From positions 1,672,501 to 1,736,500 of the forward strand of contig NC_090772.1 in the NCBI RefSeq assembly GCF_001761485.1: a DNA stretch of 64,000 bases, read 5' to 3'. This DNA is from Yarrowia lipolytica (taxonomy: Eukaryota > Ascomycota > Dipodascomycetes > Dipodascales). The notes under the pieces are model-generated. The model did not search any database and had not been told where the DNA came from. It saw only the letters and a program-made list of their open reading frames with translations. Each line of letters begins with the position of its first letter. Positions within the stretch are counted from its first letter, which is position 1. Made by a program: the position numbers and the translations under genes. This document shows, piece after piece, positions 46,206 through 56,074 of this stretch.

Positions 46206-47480
46206 ATGTTACGAGCACAACTTCGACCTCGACTGAGAGGAGTGGTTCCGACGCGGTTTTTGCGCACTGGCCCGGTGGTATTGAACGAGCACAAACACGG
46301 TCCTAACGACAAGCACGAACACCAACACGGTGGTAAAGAAGGTCACAAACACGACCATAGCCACGGCAAGTCGGGACACTGTCACGAGGGCCACGACCAC
46401 AGCCTGATGGGCATGCTCAAGGGACACAGTCACAACCACAGCGCCCAGCAAAATCCCATTGTTTCCGAGCCCAATGGGTGGAAGAACCCTGCAGTCCGAA
46501 TCACCTGGATCGGGCTCTTCTCCAACGTGGGAATGGCGGGAGCCAAGGGCGTGGGAGGCATCGTGTTCAACTCCCAGGCGCTACTGGCCGACGCCGTGCA
46601 TGCTGTGGGGGACATGGTGGCCGACTTTCTTACGCTAGCTACCGTCTCCATGGCCTCCAAAGATCCGACCAGACGGTACCCTCGAGGTTACGGTAAAGTC
46701 GAGGCCATGGGCGCTGTGGGTGTGAGTTCGATTCTGATTCTGGCTGGTATTGGCATGGCAGTCAACGGCTTCGACGCGATCCTTTCCACCTTCGACCTGC
46801 ATCTGCCAAACTTCATGGGCCAGTTTGGACACTCTCACAGTCATGGCCACGTGGACACTAGTGCGGTGACCGACGTGGCAGACAAGGCGGCGGCTCCTGT
46901 GGCCGACATTAACGCCGCATGGCTCGCGGTCGCCTCAATCGGTATCAAGGAGTGGCTCTATCGAGCTACCATGAAGGTGGCCATTGAGAAGCGATCCAGT
47001 GTTCTGGAAGCCAACGCATGGCACCACAGACTCGACTCGCTGACGTCGGTTGTCGCTGCAGTCACTATTGCGGCTGGCCACTTCTTTAACGCCGCGTGGC
47101 TGGATCCTCTGGGAGGTCTGCTTGTTTCCTACGCCATCATTAAGGCCGGAATTTCGACTGGAAAGGAGTCTGTTTACCAGCTGATGGACCGATCTCTGGC
47201 TCTGGACGACGAGACATACGAGATGGTTCGAGATAAGGCAGAGGACTTTCTCCGGTCCAAGGGCTTGGACTACCGAGTGGAGAACCTGCAGGTGCTTCCT
47301 TCGGGACCGAACCTCTCGGCTTACCTTGATGTCATTGTCCAGAAGAACACTCTGACTCTGCCCCAGGCTAACCAGATTGGCAGAGAGGTCGAGGAGGATC
47401 TGATGAGAGAGATTGTGGGCATGAAGTGTGTTGATGTGCATATCCGAGAGGAGGGTGAGAAGCTCAGAGGCATTATCTAA
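46206..47480 (+). CDS. Mitochondrial cation-diffusion-facilitator metal transporter (Mmt1/2-like)
   Basis: The protein has 424 residues from the ATG at 46206 (a TTG lies nine bases upstream). Residues 1-26 form an arginine-rich mitochondrial presequence (MLRAQLRPRLRGVV...). Residues of about 29-79 are His-rich (HKHDHSHGKSGHCH), a metal-binding stretch. The cation-efflux domain follows with the paired HxxxD metal sites: DAVHAVGD (H132, D136) and WHHRLD (H273, D277), each in a membrane helix. A second His-rich loop (HSHSHGH) sits near 210. Family knowledge: yeast Mmt1 and Mmt2 move iron across the mitochondrial inner membrane. Iron is the likely but unproven cargo. The leader from the TATA-like box is about 390 bases, so a 5' intron is possible. 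Confidence 0.9.
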   Translation: MLRAQLRPRLRGVVPTRFLRTGPVVLNEHKHGPNDKHEHQHGGKEGHKHDHSHGKSGHCHEGHDHSLMGMLKGHSHNHSAQQNPIVSEPNGWKNPAVRITWIGLFSNVGMAGAKGVGGIVFNSQALLADAVHAVGDMVADFLTLATVSMASKDPTRRYPRGYGKVEAMGAVGVSSILILAGIGMAVNGFDAILSTFDLHLPNFMGQFGHSHSHGHVDTSAVTDVADKAAAPVADINAAWLAVASIGIKEWLYRATMKVAIEKRSSVLEANAWHHRLDSLTSVVAAVTIAAGHFFNAAWLDPLGGLLVSYAIIKAGISTGKESVYQLMDRSLALDDETYEMVRDKAEDFLRSKGLDYRVENLQVLPSGPNLSAYLDVIVQKNTLTLPQANQIGREVEEDLMREIVGMKCVDVHIREEGEKLRGII

Positions 47481-48763
47481 ATTGGCTATGCTTGATTCGA
47501 CGGTGCTATGAAGCAGACATGCACTCAGGTATTAGCTGGAGGACGTCTGGCTGGTCTATTTACTTTAGCCAACCAAGCCATCATTAAATGTAGAAAGGAC
47601 AAGAGTCCAGGGTGACCCAGCCGACTGTAAAGTCAGGGGATGTATATAGACGAAGCATAGATGAATGAGATACGATTGAACACTGAATACGGGGTCTTAT
47701 CAGCGAGTCTACATCTATTTACGCGCACTTGACGGCATGATATTATAGAACTTCCCACATGTGATAGGGTTGCAAGGGATGATTGATATTATGTTTCATA
47801 TCCGAGGAAAGTCATCAGTGAAGTAGTCGGATCTACTTCATTCCTTCTCGATGAATTCCAAACCAGGCAATATTGATAACCTAGATCAGCTTGAAACAGG
47901 TATTCTTGTCATCAAGACACGATAGCCACCAATTTACCGGTACAATACTGTACTCGTCCATTATGTATAGCTCATAGGACATGCAAATGGTGTGGACTAG
48001 TTGCTATGGAGACGGATGACGTCTAGTAGCACTCTTATGGAGATGTTGGCACAAAATAACAAGAGGTTCCCTCTCTAAGTAGAGCTTCAGATCAACTGCA
48101 AAAGCGGGTACTGTACCTACAGCGCAGCAGCACATGATAGTGCCAGATGCACATGGGTTGTGGGTGGGAAGGGAGGGAAAACTATGTGATTGTAGCTTTG
48201 AGGGTCCAAAACTACCACAGACAGCTCCACGTTGCCTCATTTCCCCTGGATAGCCGTTTTTGTCCTTTTTTGGCAACCATTTGCTGATCTGGCGTTTCTC
48301 CTGCAGGCAAGCCGACACAACTTGTGATGATGTTTCGGGACGGGTTATAGAAATATCAGGGAATCCTTCAGATCTGGTTGCAAACCACCTCGGTTCTATG
48401 CCTGGTCCATCCACACCAGATTCACGCAGATTCACGCAGATTCACGCAGATTCACGCAGATTCACACAGATTCACAGTATGTCACACACGATGAAACAAA
48501 TGTGGACTCGACTTTCCATCCACATTTGTTTCGACAGTAGCATGCCATTTCCTGTGGCACTGCTTCTTGTCTGCTTCAAACAGTCGTTTGCCACATGCCT
48601 CCCTGAAAGGCTCACTCAATGGAATGCATGTGTCGCACAAGAGGCATACGGTGCCGATGTGGCAGTCAAGCAGACGGTGGAGCGGGTGTGTATTTAAATG
48701 TCAGGGAGGTAGGGGAAACCCAACACAAAAATCGCCCAGCATCTCTCACAAACACCTCTCTCA
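47481..48763. other. Intergenic right of the MMT gene
   Basis: There is no supported gene. It includes a 10-bp tandem repeat (48421-48477) and, at its right end, a TATA-like TATTTAAAT and a CA-rich leader before the short frame at 48764. Confidence 0.55.
48421..48477 (+). repeat. 10-bp tandem repeat
   Basis: The unit is TTCACGCAGA, with four perfect copies, one copy with a C-to-A type change (TTCACACAGA) and a partial copy. Confidence 0.9.
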
Positions 48764-48889
48764 ATGTCCCGCATTCACGATCGACTTCCCTCCGAGCTCA
48801 TTGACAACTCTGGCTCGCTACTGAAGCCCCCGTCTTTGGGAGAACGATACGCCAACTGTGTTCTTCACAAGGGTCAAGTGGCTACTTGA
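48764..48889 (+). CDS. Short frame with a good promoter; perhaps the stub of a truncated gene
   Basis: This 41-residue frame has everything expected upstream of a real gene: a TATA-like TATTTAAAT about 70 bases before the ATG and a CA-rich leader. The protein MSRIHDRLPSELID... contains LLKPP followed by a Cys/His stretch (NCVLHKG). The pattern recalls the N-terminus of 3-hydroxyanthranilate 3,4-dioxygenase (Bna1). The frame stops where that family would continue, and I see no splice site. It may be a 5' remnant of a lost gene, a real micro-protein, or coincidence. The family resemblance rests on memory of a few residues only. Confidence 0.3.
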   Translation: MSRIHDRLPSELIDNSGSLLKPPSLGERYANCVLHKGQVAT

Positions 48890-51327
48890 GATCAACCCAG
48901 CAGTCAACCGAGACCCTTAACACGCACACCAGCGGCGCAAAAACGCAACAAAAGACACGACAGACAGTTCCAGATTCCTGGTTGTACCAATTGAAGAAAT
49001 AACCAATCTAAACTGATTTAAACTGATTTAAACTGATTTAAACGGAGTATTTATTGTATGTATGTATTGTAATTCAGAATAAAAAAGGTAAATGCTGAAA
49101 ATTATTTTTACATGCAGGTTTTAACAAGGAGTCGTCACATTGTTCTTCTGGATGGCCGTGGTGTAATCAAAAAAATCATTAAAAATACCTCCCAAAAGAG
49201 AGTACAATCCAACAAACCTCCCAAAACCACGCCTGGGAACACGTTGCAAGTCTCAGGTTCTCTCTACCACACTTGTGGCACAAGATAGCCCGTATCTCAA
49301 TAACCAGACATCCCAGCATCTCCAAACCAAAACCAATCGACTCCCCCAAACAGTAGCTTTCAAACGCGACCAATATCGATCCTCCCAACCCCGCCAAAGA
49401 GGTCCCTGAAAAGATCTCGTTTCTACCCCTCAAAACAAAGTTCAAGGCGTCTTTTGGATTATCACGAAAACAAGAGTGCCTCAGATATCCCAATCGGGCC
49501 TGACCTCATCGACTAGGACCAGCCGAAACGGGACAAGTGGAGAGAGCAATGTAACGTCGGTCGCAGTCACGTGACCGGAGAGGGAGATGTGGGGGAGGGA
49601 GGGAAGGAGGGAGGTGGGAGGGAGTGATCACGTGACTCTCTAGCCAGCCGCGGCGGTGAGACGGACATTCGACGGGGGGGAGACCGACTTTCGATCACTG
49701 CGGGTCACGTGACCACTCACTGCAATCTGTCCAATCGGAAGTATCGGCTTTTAAGCGGAAGAAAAGCGCGGGTTCCGAACGGCGGCTTACGGCGGCTTAC
49801 GGCGACTTTATTTGAGCGGCCGAGCCGTTTTTCGTGTCGGGGTCCCTCTTTGCGAGGTTGTGTTTCTGCTCCAGCCGCTTGCCACCCGAATATCCCTCGT
49901 TTTGGCCCTTTTCACATCCACCTCCTGTGTTGGGCGCAAGTGTTGGGGGCTGAGTCTCAGAGCTCAGTATGATAGTTACAGTTGGGACCGTCAATAGTTA
50001 GATTACAGTTGGCCAATGGAGGGGCGTGGATTTTACGTGAATAACGACCAAAGCGCCGAAAGATGTAAAAACATGTAACGGAAAAAATCCGGGAAAATCG
50101 CAGCTATTTACCGGCCTCAGCGGCCATCGAATGAATGTCCTAAATCGCCCACAACTCTTCAGCTGCTCCAGTCACACGACTTCTGCATTAGATACATGCG
50201 CAAAGCATGATGTGGCCAGTTCCAGAGAGAAGATGGATTTGGGAAGGTTCTAGAACGGGGTACGGAGATCTAATCTGGTTTCTGAGAACTGCGATGCAAT
50301 ATCACAAGTCAGGAGGTTCGATTGAAGGTTTTACGGGCTTTCTATCGCCACTTTCAGGCTCTAAAATCCCCTGTAAAAATCCAACCTGTTGAGCCCTCAC
50401 ATTAGTAAAAGCCATCAAGCGCAAACCTTGGAAAAATGTCAAACTCAGACGCCATCGGGCGACCTTCTGGGGTCTCTACCGGGGCCGTAATAGTACCGAG
50501 AAGAGGTAAAGATTCGATTGGCTGGAATCTCCTCATCGCTGCGGTTTCAACGCATCTTCTCTCATCTCTCTAGCTGTCCTAGTCGCTCCAATATAGATGC
50601 TATACTCACATGAATCGAAGTGAATGGAAGATGCATGGCGATGGAGTCCGATGGCGGTCTCAAACCCTCTCGAAACCGACTGGAGAAGCTCCCATTGCGA
50701 TTTTGGCGGGTTTAAACCCCCTTCCATCTCCTCTCTCTGCCTTCAAATCCTCTTCCCGAACCACCAGGGTCTAGTTCCTCGTGCTCCACATTTTCACACG
50801 CCAATAAGCTTCTTAGTTGCACCTTTTTTCTGCATCCCCAAACGGGAGAAGGGTATTTTAGGTGCGTATAACAGGACACCAGAAAATCCGACAGCAATGG
50901 AAAAGCTCCCAAAAGATGCAGAAGAACGAGACGAGTGGAATGCACTTTTCAGAATTGCAAAACCTCCGCCACAACCCTAACTAGAGACACATTAAGTTAT
51001 CTCACCGAAACCTAATAAGACTATAGATACTACAGCGTGACTACAACTCCCCAACAGCTTTTGGGTCCTTGAGGAACGATAGGACCACCAAGGCAGTTTT
51101 AATCTGCTCGGAAGCGGCCGGAGTACATTATGGAGTCATAAAATCACCTGGGTACCATACAAAATTACCCGATTATCTGCCTCGGCAAGTGCCAAATAAG
51201 CTCCTGCCACTTCTGCACTTGCGCATACAGTTCAAAAAATCACTGCAGCTCACACATCTACATAGTCTCGAGAGTTGCACGCACCTACTTTCTTAACCAC
51301 ACCACACACCACACCGCTCATCACACA
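48890..51327. other. Intergenic left of TAM41
   Basis: It holds a 10-bp repeat (49011-49043), three CACGTG boxes in 145 bases (49568, 49629, 49706) and a GC-rich block with GCGGCTTAC repeats near 49.79 kb. Open frames near 49.8 and 50.6 kb lack support. The last 80 bases are a CA-rich leader of TAM41. Confidence 0.5.
49011..49043 (+). repeat. 10-bp tandem repeat, 3.3 copies
   Basis: The unit AACTGATTTA is perfectly repeated. Confidence 0.85.
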
Positions 51328-52854
51328 ATGCTCCGAGTGGTTCGACACAGCGGCGCTCTGCGACTCGGCCGAGCAGGCCTCCACAACTATTCGCCCCTGC
51401 TCAACTCGCAACAACCGCACAGCACCGACAAGCAGCAGAATGTGCCTGAATCGTTTCTCAAGGGCCAGAAACAGCGAGAGAACCACACAACCAAAGAGGG
51501 ACGGTCGCCCGGGCCCCATTCCGATCTCGAGCCCCTGGAAGACACAAAGTACTCGGCGGCAGCCCGACACTACATCAGAGAGAAGAGAGCCGAGGAACAT
51601 CTCAAGAACAGCCCCGAGGCCGAAGAACCACTAAACGACGCCCGGCTGCAGTTTGCCAAGGACCCCTCCATCAAGCGATACCTGGACGCCAACCTGGGCT
51701 CCATTTCTGCGCTCACCAACTTTTCGGACCTACCTCAGAACTTTGGAAGCAACCAGCAGATTCCTCTGGACGCAGACCTCCGAACCACCCTGCGCCAAGT
51801 GCTGTGGACCTTCAAGGCGCCCATCCGGTACTCGTTTGCGTACGGCAGCGGAGTGTTCAGCCAGGGCAAAGAGTCCAATGCCTCCAAACCCCAGGTCGAT
51901 CTCATCTTTGGAGTCAAGTACCCCAACCACTGGCACTCCCTCAACCTGAAGCAGAACCCCCACCACTACTCGGGTCTCAAGTATCTTGGATCTGACGCAA
52001 TCGCAGCCATCCAGGAGACCGCTGCTGGCTGTTATTTCAACCCCTACGTTGAGATCAACGGCCTGAAGATCAAGTACGGTGTGGTGTCCATGGAAACTCT
52101 CTCGCGTGATCTCTCTGACTGGAACAAGCTTTACATGGCGGGCCGAATGCACAAGCCAGTGCGGATCCTGCGAGATGACCCCCAGATGCGGTTTGTTAAC
52201 CAGGCCAACCTCATCAGTGCGCTCCGAACCGCGCTGCTTCTGCTGCCCAGACACTTTTCCGAACTGGATCTTTACAAAACCATTGCCGGTATTTCCTACA
52301 TGGGCGACCCCCGAATGACTTTTGGTGAGAACCCCCACAAGATCAGAAACATTGTCGAGAACCAGTTCGCCAACTTCCGACGGCTCTACTCGCCCATCAT
52401 GGACACCCTCCCCAACCTCAGTCTACAGAGCGTGGTTGGAAAGAAGCTGGACGACAACTCGAACCTTGAGATTGGAGAGCTGGAACAGGACATGGACGCT
52501 ACCCGACGAGGTAACATGGTTGTTCGTCTTCCCGCAGAGTTCAAGAGCAAGCTCTACACTCGATATGCACACAAGGTCGACCGATCGACGCTTCCCGACG
52601 ACCCCCACTTCATGGAGGCTCTCTCTCGAGGAGATGCCTCTGGCTCCGGCTCCATCGCCAACAACCGATGTTCGGAGTTTGATCGAATCATTGCATCCGA
52701 TCCGCATCTTGAAAGAGAGGCTGCACGTATCATTCGACACACGGTTGGATGGACATCGGCCATGCAGACTTTCAAGGGCATTTTCACGGCGGGTCTCGCC
52801 AGAAGCGCAAAGTACAGTCTCGAGAAGATCCGCAAGGCCAACAAGGCTAAATAG
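51328..52854 (+). CDS. TAM41: Mitochondrial CDP-diacylglycerol synthase
   Basis: The protein has 508 residues. Family knowledge: Tam41 makes CDP-diacylglycerol from phosphatidic acid and CTP on the matrix side of the inner membrane, the first step toward cardiolipin. Residues 1-26 form a basic presequence (MLRVVRHSGALRLGRAG). The nucleotidyltransferase core begins near 150. It contains SFAYGSGVFSQ (169-179), the catalytic-type VDLIFGV (190-196) and HWHSLN (201-206), then YFNPYVEING and KYGVVSM, all family signatures. It is about 120 residues longer than the S. cerevisiae protein (385), the extra length lying mainly in a hydrophilic stretch at 30-140. The ATG follows a CA-rich leader directly. 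The frame is unbroken. Confidence 0.94.
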   Translation: MLRVVRHSGALRLGRAGLHNYSPLLNSQQPHSTDKQQNVPESFLKGQKQRENHTTKEGRSPGPHSDLEPLEDTKYSAAARHYIREKRAEEHLKNSPEAEEPLNDARLQFAKDPSIKRYLDANLGSISALTNFSDLPQNFGSNQQIPLDADLRTTLRQVLWTFKAPIRYSFAYGSGVFSQGKESNASKPQVDLIFGVKYPNHWHSLNLKQNPHHYSGLKYLGSDAIAAIQETAAGCYFNPYVEINGLKIKYGVVSMETLSRDLSDWNKLYMAGRMHKPVRILRDDPQMRFVNQANLISALRTALLLLPRHFSELDLYKTIAGISYMGDPRMTFGENPHKIRNIVENQFANFRRLYSPIMDTLPNLSLQSVVGKKLDDNSNLEIGELEQDMDATRRGNMVVRLPAEFKSKLYTRYAHKVDRSTLPDDPHFMEALSRGDASGSGSIANNRCSEFDRIIASDPHLEREAARIIRHTVGWTSAMQTFKGIFTAGLARSAKYSLEKIRKANKAK

Positions 52855-53469
52855 GCATTGCTAACGTAAGTTATAATAAAATTGAATATCACAGACTATA
52901 GTAGCGATAGTGGAAGAAACGGAGAGTATTATTTGGAGTTGAGGGTGTCTTAGTGACTAGTTGGAGATGTGTCTACAGGGTATAAGTAGGTAGACAGTTC
53001 TTGATGTCGGAGGGATCCGTGATGATCAATGATAGATGAAACTGCTGATATTATAGAGTATTCAACATCTACGGGTAATCTTGACACTCCCAAGCCAAAG
53101 GGTCTCTCTATTGATACTCTCCTCGGTGGGCTATAGGCGGGTGAGCGCCCCAGTGAGCTTGTGACAATAAAGGAACAAGTTTTAGTGATACTTATCTACT
53201 TCCAAATAACACAACGAAGACCTTTATTACCTTCTGTACCTCTTGATAGTGCTCCTGTCAAGCCTATTGAGAATGGCTCCCGAGATAGACATTTTCAACA
53301 AGACATTACAACGCTCACGGTAGATAGAACTTTACGAAATATCGTCTGCCTCTACAGTGTTTAGGTGAAAATGTTTCTGTATTATTAAATATCATATAAA
53401 TTGCATATTGGCCAAAATGGAACGTTTTACGGTACTTATTGAAAGTCCGTATTTGGAACCATAGTTCTT
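52855..53469. other. Intergenic between TAM41 and the tRNA-Gly/5S unit
   Basis: TAM41 3' region and spacer. Nothing recognisable. Confidence 0.5.
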
Positions 53470-53542
53470 GCGCCGATGGTTTAGTGGTAAAATCCATCGT
53501 TGCCATCGATGGGCCCCCGGTTTCGATTCCGGGTCGGCCGCA
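53470..53542 (+). tRNA. tRNA-Gly (GCC), part of a tRNA-5S unit, probably altered
   Basis: The body matches eukaryotic tRNA-Gly(GCC): A box TTTAGTGGTAA, anticodon stem CATCG/CGATG around TTGCCAT, and T stem CCCGG/CCGGG. Two differences stand out. The T loop reads TTTCGATT, one T more than the universal seven bases, which also breaks the B box GGTTCGATTCC. The 3' acceptor strand reads TCGGCCGCA, with one extra C compared with the complement of GCGCCGA. No T run follows before the 5S sequence, so a transcript would read straight into it, as in known Yarrowia dicistronic genes. Confidence 0.8.
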
Positions 53543-53546
53543 GTTT

Positions 53547-53675
53547 GGTTACGGCCCATATCCTGGTGAAAATACGGCTTTCCGCTCCGATCAGGCCATA
53601 GTCAAGCACCAGAGAGGCCTAGTCAGTATTTTAGTGGGGGAGAACCATTACGAGAATCCTGGGTTGCTGTAATCT
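53547..53675 (+). rRNA. 5S rRNA, downstream half of the tRNA-Gly/5S unit, probably altered
   Basis: The sequence follows fungal 5S rRNA from GGTTACGGCC to CTGTAATCT: the GATCAG...AAGC box region, AGAGGCCTAG, TTAGTGGGGGA and GAATCCTGGGTT are recognisable in order. It is about 129 bases instead of about 120. Compared with remembered yeast 5S, extra bases occur at GGCCCATATC, GATCAGGCC, GAGAGGCC, the GGGAGAACCATTACG segment and GGGTTGCTG, with no clear loss. It is therefore a pseudogene-like copy or a copy with sequence errors. TTTT at 53674-53677 ends it. Confidence 0.8.
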
Positions 53676-53680
53676 TTTGT

Positions 53681-53719
53681 CCTTTTTGTCCTTTTTGCCC
53701 TTTTTGCCCTTTTTGCCCT
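53681..53719 (+). terminator. Array of T5 tracts after the 5S gene
   Basis: A 9-bp repeat, CCTTTTTGT then CCTTTTTGC three times, places four T5 tracts directly behind the 5S end. Each could stop RNA polymerase III, so the array is a natural set of backup terminators. It is also a simple tandem repeat and may have no selected role. Confidence 0.5.
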
Positions 53720-55999
53720 ATAGCCTGTGTGCTGTCTCTGTCTGGTATTTGCAAGTGCTCATTTTATTGCAATGAGCGGGTCCCGTAGTTACCATCGTAG
53801 TTTAGAAATTTCAGTGTACGTTTATTGTTAAACTAACTGGTACAGTTATACCAACAAAACAGGTAAAATATAATGAAGTTATCAGATTGTCAACTACTAT
53901 TCAACAACTTTTCAACAATACCCGCAAGTTGGTCAAAACGATACACCAGCACAGAAGGACACAGACATAAGCATAGACTGACACAGATATCGACATAGAC
54001 TGACACAGAAAGCAATTGACCTTACATAACCATCATACATCTCGGTTTCATCTATGAGACCCCACGATGATCTGAGATCGTGACCTTGTCAATTCTCATC
54101 CTCAGAGAGATGGTACCGAGTACCATATCAGGAACAATACTGTCATGACCATATCACTATCTTGCTTGATCATATTTCCACTGTGGTCAGAATACTGTAA
54201 GCAGATGTCCCTAGATCGATCAGCTCCTTCTGGTCTGCGCTTCTAGGATGTGAATGTTTCTTGGGATACTCTTGCGCGAACTGTCCAGGCTGATTTGGTG
54301 GACAGAGGTTTCTTGGTCCGATAGTAGTTTTTCTTTTCTGAAACTCGTCCAACGAACGTCGGTCGTAAGCTCGTAAGATAGAACGACAACAGGGGTGTTG
54401 CTGCAGTGAAGATCATAATGTAGAGAGCCCTTGCAGTCCGCAGTCAGTGAATAAGAGAGTATTTGACGCACTAATCAACGGCGTCTCGCTTCTTTGGCCC
54501 AGGATGGGCGGCAGGATGCTAAACCATGCCCAAGATGTGTGGGCCATCTCTTGGGAACAAAACGGGCCGGTTGTTTTCGTCATTTACCCATTCACAACTG
54601 AGAAGTAATCACAGGGAGAAAATATCACACAGTATCAAGAACTATTGCAACATCTAGTCCGACTTTTTGAAAGTCTACCAAGACGATGATCTCTCAGAGC
54701 TGAACGACTCATGGATAGAACTTGGGTTAAACGCACTAGTCGCTGCTTGTGAACTACCGAAGATCATGAGGATGGAAGTAAACATGGGTGTGTGATAGTT
54801 TCAGCCTCTTTACAGATATATGCTACTATCAGTGACATTCCAGCGTGGACTTGTCCATCGTATTCTTCTAGAAAGATGAAATGCATTCAGAAATACCATT
54901 AATTTATCAAGGATGTGCATTACTGGGCTCTCAAGGGTGTGGGTTTGATTTGGACTCCTCTTCTTTCAACCCTGGCCACTACAACAACTGCTTGTAAGGA
55001 TTCTGAAGATCTCGGCCATAAATCCATAAGTAAACAGAAGTTCAACTCTTCGTGCGGCGGCCGCTGTAATCTGCTCATGAATGAAGATAAACGTCTGTAG
55101 CAGGAATGCAGGAGCTTGCAACCCAGAGACATGTTCTCACGGAAACATTGAATCATTGACTGCTTGATCCTCCTATCGTGTACGACGAAAAAAATGTGTC
55201 GTCAAACTGTAGAAGTAAACTGTGGGGACAAGTTCAACAAACCACTCCATTCAGTTTGAGCGGACTGAGATGTTAACAAACCAGAATGGACATTGAATAG
55301 TCCATGGTTTTGCTCTAGGGGCCCAAAGAAGAAGACCAGAACAATCTGACAGCAGTGGAATACCTCTGGTTTTGTACTTATCAACACTTATCAACACTTG
55401 TTGCTCTACGACTCTCTTCTTCCAGACCCAGCTAGTTGCAACACTACACTACCATCTCTCCGTATCGTCCAGCTCTCCTCTGAATTCCAGAGATATAAGA
55501 CAAGTACTTATCACTATGAAGCAACATGGTGATGTCTGATGTCACTTTCCTCTCCACCATCTTGGAATGTCAACTCTGCAGGACCCTTCAGCATCCAGTA
55601 TAGGCCAAGAGTGGGTCTCAGAAGGGGGAGGTTGAAACAACCAGAACATTGTCTTGATATTGATAGTGAGAATTTTATCAACCAATCTCTCCTGACTGTC
55701 TTTTATCTTTTTCCGTCTTTCAATTAGTTCACACTCTCCATGGTAAATGAAGAAGAGACATTACTTAGAGATAATGTTACCATTGAGACCTTAAAAGAAG
55801 TCCCCAAGCTATTAAAGGCCATTTATAATGCTCTATCACAGTTTATCTGATCTCTAACATCAATATTTCGCCATTTGAAACGCCGTGTATATTTTTTTTT
55901 TTACTCTTTTTTAATTTTTTTTATTCTAATGATTCAGAATTTTAATTTTAGTCAGCAACTATATGAGCTGGTACGATTTCAATTTTTTTTACCAATCGT
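53720..55999. other. Intergenic, no gene seen
   Basis: Short open frames without leader, start context or domain. The stretch becomes T-rich (T11 and T8 tracts) just before the tRNA-Ala-like sequence. Confidence 0.5.
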
Positions 56000-56074
56000 G
56001 GGCGTCTGGTGTAGTTGGTTATCACATGCGCTTAGCATGCGCGAGGTCCCCGGTTCGATTCCGGTGTCGGTCCA
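56000..56074 (+). tRNA. tRNA-Ala-like (anticodon AGC), acceptor stem imperfect
   Basis: D arm GTGTAGTTGGTTATCAC, anticodon stem TGCGC/GCGCG around TTAGCAT (anticodon AGC) and T arm GGTTCGATTCC are all good. The 3' strand ...TCGGTCCA has the alanine discriminator A and a G-U-capable position. It does not pair well with the 5' strand GGGCGTC in any register, and one or two extra bases lie between the T stem and the acceptor. Six T follow. It is either a tRNA-Ala pseudogene or a copy with base errors. Confidence 0.7.

Noticed and set aside
50624-50980. ATG-started frame of 118 codons left of TAM41
   Set aside because: The N-terminal two thirds look random; only the last 35 residues are protein-like. 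The TATA-like sequence is too close to the ATG.
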